A stretch of 42,421 nucleotides of DNA. Origin: Bacteroidota bacterium. GTDB taxonomy: Bacteria; Bacteroidota; Rhodothermia; Rhodothermales; UBA10348. The position numbers were made by a program, and so were the translations under genes. Positions within the stretch are counted from its first letter, which is position 1; every line of letters begins with the position of its first letter. The stretch spans positions 1 to 42,421 of the forward strand of contig JAJCYP010000042.1 of the NCBI GenBank assembly GCA_029262855.1. Reading direction: 5' to 3'. The notes beneath the pieces are model-generated. The model searched no databases and was not told the DNA's origin. It was given only the letters and a program-made list of their open reading frames with translations. Shown one piece after another: positions 7,699-16,250 of the stretch.

Positions 7699-9882
7699 AT
7701 GGCCCGACCACGAGCAGGCGGCGGATGGCCCGCCATTGCGTATTCGTTCCGGAAAGCCCGCGAAGCCGGGGGATTCCGGAAACTCTGGACTGCGATGCGG
7801 TCCCGCAACGCCTGCAAGACCTGTGCAGTCGGAATGGGTGGCCAACGCGGCGGCATGGTCGACGAGACCGGCCATTTTCCGGAGGTCTGCAAGAAGAGCC
7901 TCCAGGCCATGGTGGCCGACATGCAGCCTGCCATCCCGTCTGACTTCTGGCATCGGCGGCCGATTGGCCGGCTCCGCCAGATGACCCCCCGCGAACTCGA
8001 GAACGCCGGCCGGCTCGCCCACCCGATCCTCTACACCCGCGAATCGGGGCACTACGAGGCGGTCTCCTGGGAGCGAGCACTCGGGCTCATTGCCGACAAA
8101 CTCAAGGCGACGCTTCCGGAAAAGACATTCTGGTACTTTTCGGGCCGGAGCTCAAACGAGGCCGGGTTTCTCCTGCAGCTCTTCGCCCGCCTCTACGGCA
8201 CCAACAACGTCAACAACTGCTCCTACTACTGTCATCAGGCCAGCGGAGCCGGCCTCTCAAGCTCCATCGGAACCGGGACGGCGACGCTGGTTCTGGAGGA
8301 CCTGGACAAGTCCGACCTGGTGTTCCTGATCGGAGCCAACCCGGCATCCAACCACCCGCGTCTCCTGGAGACGCTCCGGCGAGTTCGAAAGCGGGGTGGC
8401 GACGTCATCGTCATCAATCCGCTGCGCGAGCCCGGCCTGGAGACGTTTCATGTGCCCAGTCGCCCTCTGAGCCTGCTCTTTGGCTCCGAGATCGCGTCCA
8501 GTTTCGTTCAGCCTCACATCGGCGGAGATCTCTCGCTGCTTACCGCGATTGCCAAGCGGGTCGTGGAGCTGGAGGCCCACGAAGCCAACTTCGTCGCGCT
8601 TCGGTGCGCGGGGTGGAGTGGATGGGCCGATGCGCTGGCAAGGTGGGAGTGGGACGATCTCTGCGCCTCTTCCGGAGTGGACTTCGCGACCATCGATCGC
8701 GTGGCGAGGCGCTACGCGGAGTCCAAGTACACCGTGTTCGCCTGGGCGATGGGCATCACGCATCACGCAAACGGCGTGGAGAACGTGCAGGCCATCGCCA
8801 ATCTCGCGTTGCTGCGCGGAATGGTCGGGAAGCCCGGGGCCGGCCTGATGCCGATTCGCGGACACTCCAACGTGCAGGGCATGGGATCGGTGGGCGTTAC
8901 ACCCGCGCTCAAGAAGGCGGTTTTCGATGCACTGGAGTCCCGACTGGATGTGTCGCTGCCGACGGAGGTCGGGCTGGACACCATGGCCTGCATGGAGGCC
9001 TCGGCGGACGGGGCCATGAAGGTTGGCGTTTGTCTGGGAGGCAACCTGTACGGATCAAATCCGGACTCGGCCTTCGCGGCCGCCGCGATGAGAAACCTCG
9101 AGTTGTCTGTCTACTTGAGTACCACGCTGAACACCGGCCACGCCTGGGGTGTCGGCAAACAATGCATCATTCTCCCGGTGATGGCCAGGGATGAGGAGCC
9201 CGAAGCCACCACACAGGAGTCGATGTTCAATTTCGTCCGACTCAGTGACGGAGGTCCCGCACGCCTTGATGGCCCACGAAGCGAAGTCCAGGTCATTGCA
9301 GACCTCGCGGAACGCGTGTTGGACCACTCGGCCCCGGTTGACTTCGGATCGATGCGTTCGACGCGGAATATCCGAAAGCACATCGGCGCCGTGATCCCTG
9401 GATACTCCGCAATCGGCGGGATTGACGAGTCAAAGGTGGAGTTCCAGATCGAGGGTCGAACACTTCATGAGCCGGTGTTTCCGACCGAGGACGGATTGGC
9501 ACGCCTTCATGTTCATGCGTCGATGGGCGGGCCGCCACCCGAATCCGGCGAGCTCCGCCTGATGACGATTCGGAGCGAGGGCCAGTTCAACACGGTGGTG
9601 TACGAAGAGGAGGATCTGTATCGGGGCATTTCCGCTCGCGATGTGGTCCTGCTGCACCCTGCCGATTTGGCATCCGCGTCACTCGAGTCCGGGGACCGAG
9701 TGGCGGTCCATGGCCCGGCCGGCAGCATGGCGCCGGTGACTGCGATTTCCTTCGAGCGACTCCGGCCCGGCAGCGCAGCCATGTACTTTCCTGAGGCCAA
9801 CCGACTGCTGAGTCGCGAGGTCGACCCGAAAAGCCGGACACCCGCCTTCAAGGGTGCACGGATCAGACTGGAGGCGCTTTGA
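7699..9882 (+). CDS. FdhF/YdeP-family molybdopterin oxidoreductase
   Basis: A 727-residue member of the formate-dehydrogenase-H-like molybdopterin family, the YdeP branch. It should bind bis-MGD in the cytoplasm; the physiological substrate of this branch is not established. Seen in the sequence: the YdeP-type N-terminus (RNACKTCAVGMGGQRGGMVDE, FPEVCKKSLQA), the molybdopterin domain with NNVNNCSYYCHQAS, where Cys178 occupies the place of the selenocysteine of E. coli FdhF, LIGANPASNHPR, RGHSNVQGMGS, and the C-terminal molydop-binding domain (LRLMTIRSEGQFNTVVY). The ATG at 7699 is supported because the family's N-terminal residues begin right after it. No signal peptide is present. The downstream M24 gene overlaps its stop. 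Confidence 0.88.
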   Translation: MARPRAGGGWPAIAYSFRKAREAGGFRKLWTAMRSRNACKTCAVGMGGQRGGMVDETGHFPEVCKKSLQAMVADMQPAIPSDFWHRRPIGRLRQMTPRELENAGRLAHPILYTRESGHYEAVSWERALGLIADKLKATLPEKTFWYFSGRSSNEAGFLLQLFARLYGTNNVNNCSYYCHQASGAGLSSSIGTGTATLVLEDLDKSDLVFLIGANPASNHPRLLETLRRVRKRGGDVIVINPLREPGLETFHVPSRPLSLLFGSEIASSFVQPHIGGDLSLLTAIAKRVVELEAHEANFVALRCAGWSGWADALARWEWDDLCASSGVDFATIDRVARRYAESKYTVFAWAMGITHHANGVENVQAIANLALLRGMVGKPGAGLMPIRGHSNVQGMGSVGVTPALKKAVFDALESRLDVSLPTEVGLDTMACMEASADGAMKVGVCLGGNLYGSNPDSAFAAAAMRNLELSVYLSTTLNTGHAWGVGKQCIILPVMARDEEPEATTQESMFNFVRLSDGGPARLDGPRSEVQVIADLAERVLDHSAPVDFGSMRSTRNIRKHIGAVIPGYSAIGGIDESKVEFQIEGRTLHEPVFPTEDGLARLHVHASMGGPPPESGELRLMTIRSEGQFNTVVYEEEDLYRGISARDVVLLHPADLASASLESGDRVAVHGPAGSMAPVTAISFERLRPGSAAMYFPEANRLLSREVDPKSRTPAFKGARIRLEAL

Positions 9883-11261
9883 AGTCGCGCATTGCTTTAC
9901 GTGTTGGACTGACCGGGCTGTTGTTCCTCTGGGGGTGTGGGCAGACGCCTGAATCGTCCATGCCCTCGGAGATTCGGGTCTTGGCTGCCCCAACGCGAGC
10001 CGAACTGAATGCCCGCCGAAGCCAACTCATGACCGCTCATCGGGACGGGCTCATTCTCATTCCCGGGAATGGAGCGGAAAAGGGAATGACAGATCCTGGC
10101 TGGATGCAGGCTCCGACGTTTCAGTACTTCTCGGGGTTGGCCCATCTGCCCGGTGCCTTACTGGTCCTCGACCCGGCCACAAACGAAACCACGCTTTTCA
10201 CCGGCCCGGCTCCTGCCGCCTTTGGAGTACCGATCTCGTCGCTGGATGCCGGCCTGCATCCAGAGATCGCCGCCGGCGCGTATGCCGATCAGGTCCTTTC
10301 CTCCGCGGTGTTAGCGGGCTGGATGTCGGATCGCCTCCCCGGGGTCAACTCCGTGATTTATCTGGATTCCCCACGTAGGCCCGAACCCACCGGCGTGCCG
10401 GAAGGGATGCTGCCTGTCCTGGGATTCCACGCGCTGTGGGAGCAGAGTCTGCGGGATTCCTACCCAGATGCCGAAGTCCGTTCCATGGCCGAAACCGTGC
10501 GCAGGCTTCGGTGGGTAAAGTCTGACTCCGAGATTGTCGAACTCCGTCGAAACGCCGTGGCGACGGCCCATGCGCTTGGCGAGGGAATGCGAGCGGTCGG
10601 GGTGGGCGTCAGCCAGCGCAGCGCCGAGGCGGCGGTCGTCGCAGGTTGTCTGGCGGCCGGTGCTGAGGGCCCTTCCTTCTGGCCCTGGATGATGGTTGGG
10701 CCCAACGGCGGGTTTGGTCGTCTGGTCCAGTCGTTCTTTGACTATTCCAGCCTGAATCGAGTCATGGAAGCAGGGCAACTCGTTCGCGCCGATGTAGGCT
10801 GCCAGGGTGGCGGATATGGCGGCGATGTGGGACGCACCGTTCCCGTCAGCGGCGCCTTCACGCCGGCGCAGGCGCGGGTCTGGGACCTGTTGATCGAGGG
10901 ATATCTGGCGGGACTCGAGGCCATGCGGCCGGGACTGCCCCTGGATTCGGTTCGTGCCGCCAGTCGAAAACGCATCGCCGAAGGCGGATCAGAAGACCCA
11001 TCGCTCGCCGAATTGGCCTTAGCGTTCAATGCCGAGACCGGCGTGGACTGGCACATTCACGGTGTAGGGATTGAGAGTGGCGAGACTCCTGGCGGCCAGC
11101 TGGAGGCCGGGGTCGTTCTGGCGTACGAGCCGATGATTGTCATCGGGGACGACGCGTTCTATCTGGAGGACATGGTCGTGATCACGGCGACGGGAGCCGA
11201 GGTACTGAGCACCGGTCTGCCCTACTCGGCCGCCGAAATGGCGGCGTTTCTGGCGCGCTAG
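9879..11261 (+). CDS. M24-family (Xaa-Pro aminopeptidase-like) lipoprotein
   Basis: A 460-residue pita-bread metallopeptidase relative exported as a lipoprotein (lipobox LFLWGC, Cys20). The N-terminal creatinase-like domain (about 38-200) is followed by a C-terminal domain with the five dinuclear metal ligands in family order: Asp305, Asp316, His394 (in WHIHGVG), Glu417 (AYEP) and Glu430 (LED). It should therefore be catalytically competent, probably removing N-terminal residues before proline from peptides in the envelope. The start is a TTG at 9879 that overlaps the TGA of the oxidoreductase gene (TTTGA), implying coupled translation. Its stop overlaps that of the convergent transporter gene by 3-4 bases. 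The exact substrate is inferred. Confidence 0.88.
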   Translation: MKSRIALRVGLTGLLFLWGCGQTPESSMPSEIRVLAAPTRAELNARRSQLMTAHRDGLILIPGNGAEKGMTDPGWMQAPTFQYFSGLAHLPGALLVLDPATNETTLFTGPAPAAFGVPISSLDAGLHPEIAAGAYADQVLSSAVLAGWMSDRLPGVNSVIYLDSPRRPEPTGVPEGMLPVLGFHALWEQSLRDSYPDAEVRSMAETVRRLRWVKSDSEIVELRRNAVATAHALGEGMRAVGVGVSQRSAEAAVVAGCLAAGAEGPSFWPWMMVGPNGGFGRLVQSFFDYSSLNRVMEAGQLVRADVGCQGGGYGGDVGRTVPVSGAFTPAQARVWDLLIEGYLAGLEAMRPGLPLDSVRAASRKRIAEGGSEDPSLAELALAFNAETGVDWHIHGVGIESGETPGGQLEAGVVLAYEPMIVIGDDAFYLEDMVVITATGAEVLSTGLPYSAAEMAAFLAR

Positions 11262-12538
11262 TCTACCCGGTCAGCGTTGTCTGATCTCTGTTCGTGCTGA
11301 CCCCCCAGTCGAAGTGCTACCAGTCCCCAAACGGCCGCGACGGGCGCCGCAACAAGGGCAATGGCTCCCACCGACAGGCCGACCGCTGCCAAACCGTAAT
11401 AAATCCACCCGGAGACCAGGTCTCCTCCCCGGTAGACCGCCGCGTCCAGAAATGACTTCGTCTGATACTTCTCTTCCCGGCTCACGACAGTAAACAGGAC
11501 TTCCCTCCCGGGTTTGGTGAGTCCGTAGCGGCCAGCCCGGTACAGGACCTGCATCACGACGAGGACGCCGAGCAGGGGAAAGACTCCCAGGCCGATGAAC
11601 CCGAGGGCGGTGACGGCGGGGAGAAAAATGAGGCACGCCGTCAGGCCTATCCACTGGATGACCCGTGCTGTGACGAACAACTGTAGCATGATCGTGATGA
11701 CGTTTACCGCAACATCAATCTGGGCGTAGAACGCCGTCCTAGCCACACGGTCGTTGGCAAACGCCTGGGCGATCAGGTCCGCCTGCAGGAAGTAGAGCAC
11801 CGTGCTGGAGAAGGTCATCAGGACGATGAAGACCAGAATCCCCTGCAGGTAGGGCGATCCTTTCACCGCCCGCATTCCGCTCAGGGCGGTACCGGCCAGG
11901 GGCTGTTCCCTTTGCGGGTCAGCCGCAGGTCCTCTCCCGCCGTTCTCGCGGTTGAGGGCGGATACGCACCAGGTCCCCATCTCAAGCGGGACGCAGGCAA
12001 TAAGCAGGAGTGAAAAAGGGGGTACACTGGATGCGAGGAACGCGGAAATCGAAGAGCCCACCAGGGCACCGGCCGAGGCGCCGAAGGCGATGAACGGGAA
12101 TAGCCGCTTGGCCTGCTCGTTGCGGAAGAGGTCGGCGAAGAACCCCCAGAACACGGTGACCGCGAACAGCGCGAACACGCTGGCCCAGACATAGAAGACG
12201 CGGTCTATCCAGGGTCGGGCCGTGTCTGGCAGGGTCATCAGGGCCACATAGAAGCCCAGGAGATTGACCAGGAAGAATCGGTTTGTGATGGGGACGAATC
12301 GCCCTCTGGCAACGCGCGTCGTCAACCACGAATAGGCGGCCACCGCCCCGATCATCACGAAGAAGACGGCCGTCCAGATGATCTGGAGATTGCCGCGATC
12401 TGCCGACGAGATCTCATCCCGGACCGGGCGCAGGATGTAGTACGCCGTGAAAATCAGGAAGCCGTACAACGTGGCCCACAGCAACGACCGGACCTCTTCG
12501 TCACGTACCGGGACCAGCCGCTTAAAGAGCTTCAACAC
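11258..12538 (-). CDS. MFS-like membrane protein of the Npt1/Npt2 (ATP:ADP translocase-like) type
   Basis: A 426-residue inner-membrane protein with about 10-12 hydrophobic segments (for example LWATLYGFLIFTAYYILRP, IIWTAVFFVMIGAVAAYSW and a final VGAIALVAAPVAAVWGLVAL). The N-terminal AYYILRPVRDE signature is shared with the nucleotide-transporter (NTT/TLC) group and its free-living MFS relatives. In free-living bacteria the substrate of this group is unknown, so no nucleotide exchange is claimed. The start is a GTG at 12536-12538, one base after the TGA of the thioredoxin-like gene, so the two are almost certainly co-transcribed. C-terminal residues after the last helix are hydrophilic. Confidence 0.8.
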   Translation of the reverse strand: MLKLFKRLVPVRDEEVRSLLWATLYGFLIFTAYYILRPVRDEISSADRGNLQIIWTAVFFVMIGAVAAYSWLTTRVARGRFVPITNRFFLVNLLGFYVALMTLPDTARPWIDRVFYVWASVFALFAVTVFWGFFADLFRNEQAKRLFPFIAFGASAGALVGSSISAFLASSVPPFSLLLIACVPLEMGTWCVSALNRENGGRGPAADPQREQPLAGTALSGMRAVKGSPYLQGILVFIVLMTFSSTVLYFLQADLIAQAFANDRVARTAFYAQIDVAVNVITIMLQLFVTARVIQWIGLTACLIFLPAVTALGFIGLGVFPLLGVLVVMQVLYRAGRYGLTKPGREVLFTVVSREEKYQTKSFLDAAVYRGGDLVSGWIYYGLAAVGLSVGAIALVAAPVAAVWGLVALRLGGQHEQRSDNADRVD

Positions 12539-12539
12539 C

Positions 12540-13133
12540 TCAGTTTCCCGAGGCGGCCGCTTCCATGAGTTCTATCACCTCAAGCATGGTGGTCGCACCG
12601 AGGTCGTCATCATACCAGGCGAACTTCTGGGTCAGATACTCATGGTCACTGAGCTCACTTCGATGGGCCGTCGCCCACTCCTGGAGCGGGGCCGGGCGCT
12701 CGATGAAGGCTCCCGCTTCCTCAAAGGCCTCGTCCAACAGGAGCACCGTCGGGGTTGCGGCCCGCCCATCGGGCGTCGGGTGGGCGGTCATCAACTCGCG
12801 ACCCGCCCTGGAATCGATGATGCGGAGATCGAGCCCTTCGACGGCCTCAGAGAGGGTGGCCAGGTAGGGTATGGTGTTCGCGGAGTCGCTGCAGCCGTCG
12901 ACGGCGACAACCAGCAGATGCCACGTCCCACCAACCGCTTGAGCCCTTGCCAGAAGATCATCCGGGACCACCGCCTTTTCGGTGTTCGCGTGCCACATCG
13001 CCTTCCTGCGATCGGCCTCCTCCAGAAACGTCTCGTAGGTCTGGCCGCCCTCGAATAGAGCTTTGAGCGTGTCATCCAGGCCGAATCCAGTCAGGAAAAC
13101 CAGAACCGCGGAAAGGGCAAGTATCGAGCGCAT
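12540..13133 (-). CDS. Secreted thioredoxin-fold protein with a single active-site cysteine
   Basis: A 197-residue protein with an N-terminal signal (MRSILALSAVLVFLTGFG) and a thioredoxin-like core. The beta1 strand WHLLVVAVDG leads to the active-site position, where CSDS (Cys81) replaces the usual CxxC; the cis-proline strand AATPTVLLLD is present. It may be a thiol-dependent reductase or sensor using one cysteine, or a non-catalytic member. The start at 13133 is chosen because it begins the signal peptide and lies 24 nt from a perfect TATAAT box on the same strand; an in-frame extension to 13214 overlaps that promoter. It is followed after one base by the transporter-like gene. Confidence 0.75.
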   Translation of the reverse strand: MRSILALSAVLVFLTGFGLDDTLKALFEGGQTYETFLEEADRRKAMWHANTEKAVVPDDLLARAQAVGGTWHLLVVAVDGCSDSANTIPYLATLSEAVEGLDLRIIDSRAGRELMTAHPTPDGRAATPTVLLLDEAFEEAGAFIERPAPLQEWATAHRSELSDHEYLTQKFAWYDDDLGATTMLEVIELMEAAASGN

Positions 13134-13157
13134 GGGCAGACCAAGTGATTCGACCCC

Positions 13158-13163
13158 ATTATA
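13158..13163 (-). promoter_or_regulatory. Candidate -10 box for the thioredoxin/transporter pair
   Basis: On the minus strand the sequence reads TATAAT exactly, 24 nt upstream of the ATG at 13133, giving a predicted transcription start near 13151. The -35 region (TTTTTG or TTTTGA at 16-17 bp spacing) is poor. It lies in the 89-bp divergent gap between the thioredoxin-like gene and the Tat epimerase gene, so it fits as a promoter by position as well. Confidence 0.5.
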
Positions 13164-13222
13164 GCGGTTACCCGCAGACTCAAAAAACTGCATATTGTGT
13201 CCAATCTGTCCCAAATACGCTG

Positions 13223-14314
13223 ATGGACTTATCTCGACGCCAATTCCTGACCACGAGCGCCCTCGTTACCGGCGCCGTTGGTCTGGGCCTTCGCCCGTCT
13301 CATCCCCTCCGCATTCTGATTCTCGGGGGGACCGGATTTCTCGGTCCGCATCTGGTCCGCTTCGCCCTGTACCGGGGGCACCACGTGACAATCTTCAACC
13401 GCGGCCGAACAGAGCCGACCATGTTCACCAACCTGTTCTCCCAGGTCGAGAAGCGGGTCGGTGACCGGGCCGATGATCTGGCCTCTCTCGCATCGGGCGA
13501 GTGGGATGTTGTCATTGACAACTCCGGCCGGGACGCGGACTGGACCGCGGCCTCGGCGCAGCTGTTGAAGGGCAGAGTCGGGCGGTACATGTATACGTCA
13601 TCGACGGGCGTGTACTACCCCTACTTCGGGGACGATATCACGGAGGAAACGCCGGTGTTGACCGAGGTCATGGAAAACGACGACGGATCCTCGGCCTATG
13701 GCGTGATGAAAGTTCTCTCCGAGCGTGCCGCACAGGCGGCGTTTGGGAGCGACCGGACGGTGGTCGTCCGACCGACGTACATCGTGGGACCCGGAGACCG
13801 GTCCAATCGGTTCGAGTACTGGCCGGCGCGAATCCAGAAGGGCGGCGAGATCCTGGTGCCTGGCAACGCGGATGACCCGATCCAGTATATTGACGTACGG
13901 GATCTGACTGAGTTCATGATACGGCTACTCGAGAACGAGGCGTCCGGGACACTCAACTGCGTAGGGCCCGAGTCTCGTTTGGGGATGCACGCGTTCGTTC
14001 ACGGAGTCCACGCGATCACCTCGGCCGCGGTCCACTGGGTGCCGATCCCGGACCATGACTTCCTCATCGAACACGGCGTGCCCTACGCCGTGCCGTGGAT
14101 CATGCCGGCCGGCAATGAAGTCGGGTCCGCACGAATCAATTTTCAGCACGCGCTCGGCGAAGGGTTGACCTACCGACCACTGGCCACCACGGCGGCTGAC
14201 ACGCTGGAGTGGTGGTACTCCGATGCCGTCACACCGGAACGTCGAGCCCGCCTGGAGGAGGGCCTCATGGCCCGGGAGGCCGGGATTATTGCGGCCTGGA
14301 GGGAACGGCTATGA
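13223..14314 (+). CDS. Tat-exported NAD-dependent epimerase/dehydratase family protein
   Basis: A 363-residue extended short-chain dehydrogenase fold behind a twin-arginine signal (LSRRQFLTTSALVTGAVGLG). The Rossmann motif is ILGGTGFLGPHL at about 35-46; the catalytic serine region is YTSSTGVYY and the YxxxK motif is in SAYGVMKVLSE. RPTYIVGPGDRSNRF and YIDVRDL are typical of the family. A Tat signal on this fold means it is exported folded with its cofactor; the nucleotide-sugar or other substrate is not evident. The start at 13223 is chosen for the Tat signal; in-frame codons upstream to 13145 overlap the divergent promoter region. No operon partner is seen downstream on this strand. Confidence 0.86.
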   Translation: MDLSRRQFLTTSALVTGAVGLGLRPSHPLRILILGGTGFLGPHLVRFALYRGHHVTIFNRGRTEPTMFTNLFSQVEKRVGDRADDLASLASGEWDVVIDNSGRDADWTAASAQLLKGRVGRYMYTSSTGVYYPYFGDDITEETPVLTEVMENDDGSSAYGVMKVLSERAAQAAFGSDRTVVVRPTYIVGPGDRSNRFEYWPARIQKGGEILVPGNADDPIQYIDVRDLTEFMIRLLENEASGTLNCVGPESRLGMHAFVHGVHAITSAAVHWVPIPDHDFLIEHGVPYAVPWIMPAGNEVGSARINFQHALGEGLTYRPLATTAADTLEWWYSDAVTPERRARLEEGLMAREAGIIAAWRERL

Positions 14315-14348
14315 GAGGGATACCACTCCTGATGTCGATCAGGTTTTC

Positions 14349-14370
14349 GGCGCTAGCCGGCGCTAGCCGC
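14349..14370. repeat. Tandem decamer (CGGCGCTAGC x2) at the end of a small membrane protein gene
   Basis: The ten bases CGGCGCTAGC at 14349-14358 are repeated exactly at 14359-14368 and begin a third time. The second copy contains the TAG stop (read on the minus strand) of the 55-codon gene, so the duplication extends the 3' end of that gene. Confidence 0.7.
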
Positions 14371-14530
14371 CGTTTCCGTCGCCAATGTGGAGTTCAATAT
14401 CCGGTCCGTCTGGGGCAGAATCGGTCGAGGGCCCGCGTAGAAAAAACATGTAAAAAAACAGTCCCGCCAGAATGACCAGAACTACGATCGCGACCGTCGC
14501 GACGTTGTTGTTGCCACTATCGTCAGCCAT
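14363..14530 (-). CDS. 55-residue single-pass membrane protein
   Basis: A short gene of 55 codons. The start ATG at 14530 is preceded at the right distance by AGGTGA, a good ribosome binding site. The product begins MADDSGNNN, then one strong hydrophobic helix (VATVAIVVLVILAGLFFYMF, residues 10-29), a basic LR at the membrane edge, and an acidic, proline- and glycine-rich tail (PSTDSAPDGPDIEL, ending GDGNGG). The topology is probably N-out with a cytoplasmic or periplasmic acidic tail; the charge rule is not decisive. A sigma70-like promoter lies at 14606-14635. I recognise no family; it resembles small membrane proteins with a poorly conserved tail. Confidence 0.72.
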   Translation of the reverse strand: MADDSGNNNVATVAIVVLVILAGLFFYMFFLRGPSTDSAPDGPDIELHIGDGNGG

Positions 14531-14597
14531 TGCATATCACCTGAATAATTGAGGTCGGACTACAAATGTTGGATGCCCAAGACTGAAGATACGTCAT
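14523..14597 (-). CDS. Possible 24-codon leader reading frame overlapping the small membrane protein start
   Basis: ATG 14597 is preceded by AGGAGGGCG and opens a frame of 24 codons (MTYLQSWASN..., ending VICNG) whose TGA overlaps the first codons of the 55-residue gene. If translated it would couple to that gene. The predicted promoter -10 box ends only eight bases upstream of this ATG, so the mRNA may begin at or very near the ATG, in which case the ribosome binding site would not be transcribed. The signal is real but its use is uncertain. Confidence 0.3.
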   Translation of the reverse strand: MTYLQSWASNICSPTSIIQVICNG

Positions 14598-14605
14598 CGC
14601 CCTCC

Positions 14606-14635
14606 TGTATAAGCACGTAAACACAATTGAATCAA
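14606..14635 (-). promoter_or_regulatory. Sigma70-like promoter for the 55-residue membrane protein
   Basis: On the minus strand TTGATT (14635-14630) and TATACA (14611-14606) are separated by 18 bp, giving a predicted start near 14598 and a 5' leader of about 68 nt to the ATG at 14530. It is the only good promoter match in the 141-bp gap between this gene and the M20 amidohydrolase upstream. Confidence 0.5.
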
Positions 14636-14671
14636 GGATCTATATCCGTGGGACCCAATCAGGCGAGTCTC

Positions 14672-16228
14672 CTACCGGTCCCTTGTCGTGGGGTACGTGA
14701 TCCCCAACTGCTCCAGGTAGGTCTCGTATTTCGACGGATCATAATAGAACTCCTTCAGCTGCTCGCGATACATGCCCTGCCGCTCCGCGTTCATGTGGAT
14801 CGGCGGTGGATCGTCCTTTGAAAGGAAGGACACGTAGGTCTGATCTTTGGTCTGCACCTCTCTGAAGTACGTCCACGCTTCGTCAACTTTTTCGGGGTTC
14901 AGAAAGAAATCCAGCGCAGTGCGTGCCATGACCCGGGCCCCGGCGAGTGAGCCCTTGTGCGCGATGGGAGTGGCCATCGCCACCGCGCTCGACCAGTGGT
15001 GTCCCTGGATGCCAGGCATGTTTGCGGGGAAACGGAGGGTGACCGTCGGAACTGCCCACGAGATGTCGCCGATGTCATCGGATCCCCCACTCCTTCGGGG
15101 TCCTGTCGGGACGCCGATTGAATCCAACTCTGTGTTCAGTCCCTGCTCATCGCGGCCCATTTCTTTCTGCAGGGCCCGCGCCAGCGCGTGATCGTCCTCG
15201 GTCCACTCGGGAAGGCCGACCTCGCGGATGTGGCCGTCCATGGACTCGGCGATCACCTTGTTGAAGTGCCTGGGCCATGCCGCACCCACTACCTGATAGC
15301 TCATCTCGGTGTTGGTCATCATGGCTGCACCCTCGGCCATGCGCTTGGCCGTTTCATAGTTGCGGGCGATGCCGTCGTAGTCCATCTCACGGATGTAATA
15401 CCAGACCGTCGCCGCAGCAGGCACCACGTTGGGTTGATCACCGCCATCGACAATCACGTAGTGCGAACGCTGGAGTGGGTTGAGGTGCTCGCGCTTGAAA
15501 TTCCAGCCGACATTCATGAGTTCGACCGCATCGAGCGCCGAGCGCCCTCGCCAGGGATCTCCGGCCCCGTGGGCGGCCTCCCCGGCAAAGGAGAACCGGA
15601 CGGAGACGAGGCCGGTGCCATTCGCCTGTCCATGACTCACACGGAGGTTGGACGAGACGTGAGTGAAGAAGACCAGATCCACGTCGTTGAAGAGTCCATC
15701 GCGAACGAACCAGGCCTTGGAGCCCAGGAGCTCCTCGGCGACCCCTGGCCAGAGTACCAGCGTGCCGGGGATGTTCTCGCGCTCCATGACTTCTTTCACC
15801 GAGAGAGCCGCAGCAACGTTGACCGCTTGGCCTGAGTTGTGACCTTCGCCATGGCCGGGTGCGCCCACGACCAGCGGATCGTGATAGGCTACCCCCGGCT
15901 TCTGGTTCGCCTTGGGGATCCCGTCGATATCCGACCCAAAGGCGATCACAGGCTCGCCGGAACCCCAACTCGCCCACCAGGCCGTGGGTATCCCCGAGAT
16001 GCCCCGCTCGACATGGAAGCCGTTCTCTTCCAGAATCCCCGTGACATACCGGCTCGTCTCGACCTCCTGGAATCCGAGCTCGGAGAAGCTGAAGATCTGA
16101 TCCACCATCACCTGCACCTGTTTGGCGCGGGCATTCGTGGCGGCATCTACCTGCGCGATCAGGTGGTCCTGGGCTTGGGTCGGGGCGACGAATGCGGCCG
16201 CGGCGAACAGAATGAGCATGCGTTTCAT
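14672..16228 (-). CDS. Secreted M20-family amidohydrolase (AbgB-like)
   Basis: A 518-residue zinc amidohydrolase with a Sec signal (MKRMLILFAAAAFVAPTQAQ). Motifs of the M20/AbgB group are visible: GSDIDGIPKAN, GAPGHGEGHNSG (metal-binding His and Asp/Asn set), WPGVAEELLGSKA (catalytic Glu pair), a dimerization domain with AGEAAHGAG, and the C-terminal GIQGHHWSS with the last metal histidine. Relatives cleave N-acyl or N-aminoacyl amides such as aminobenzoyl-glutamate or acylated amino acids; the substrate here is inferred only by class. It is 22 bp downstream of the GNAT gene and probably ends the pxp gene train. The signal peptide places it in the periplasm. Confidence 0.9.
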   Translation of the reverse strand: MKRMLILFAAAAFVAPTQAQDHLIAQVDAATNARAKQVQVMVDQIFSFSELGFQEVETSRYVTGILEENGFHVERGISGIPTAWWASWGSGEPVIAFGSDIDGIPKANQKPGVAYHDPLVVGAPGHGEGHNSGQAVNVAAALSVKEVMERENIPGTLVLWPGVAEELLGSKAWFVRDGLFNDVDLVFFTHVSSNLRVSHGQANGTGLVSVRFSFAGEAAHGAGDPWRGRSALDAVELMNVGWNFKREHLNPLQRSHYVIVDGGDQPNVVPAAATVWYYIREMDYDGIARNYETAKRMAEGAAMMTNTEMSYQVVGAAWPRHFNKVIAESMDGHIREVGLPEWTEDDHALARALQKEMGRDEQGLNTELDSIGVPTGPRRSGGSDDIGDISWAVPTVTLRFPANMPGIQGHHWSSAVAMATPIAHKGSLAGARVMARTALDFFLNPEKVDEAWTYFREVQTKDQTYVSFLSKDDPPPIHMNAERQGMYREQLKEFYYDPSKYETYLEQLGITYPTTRDR

Positions 16229-16250
16229 GGCGGGGTCGGATGTCGATGAG

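Noticed and set aside
15188-15835. A 215-codon plus-strand frame
   Set aside because: It is antisense to the M20 amidohydrolase, which carries the catalytic motifs.
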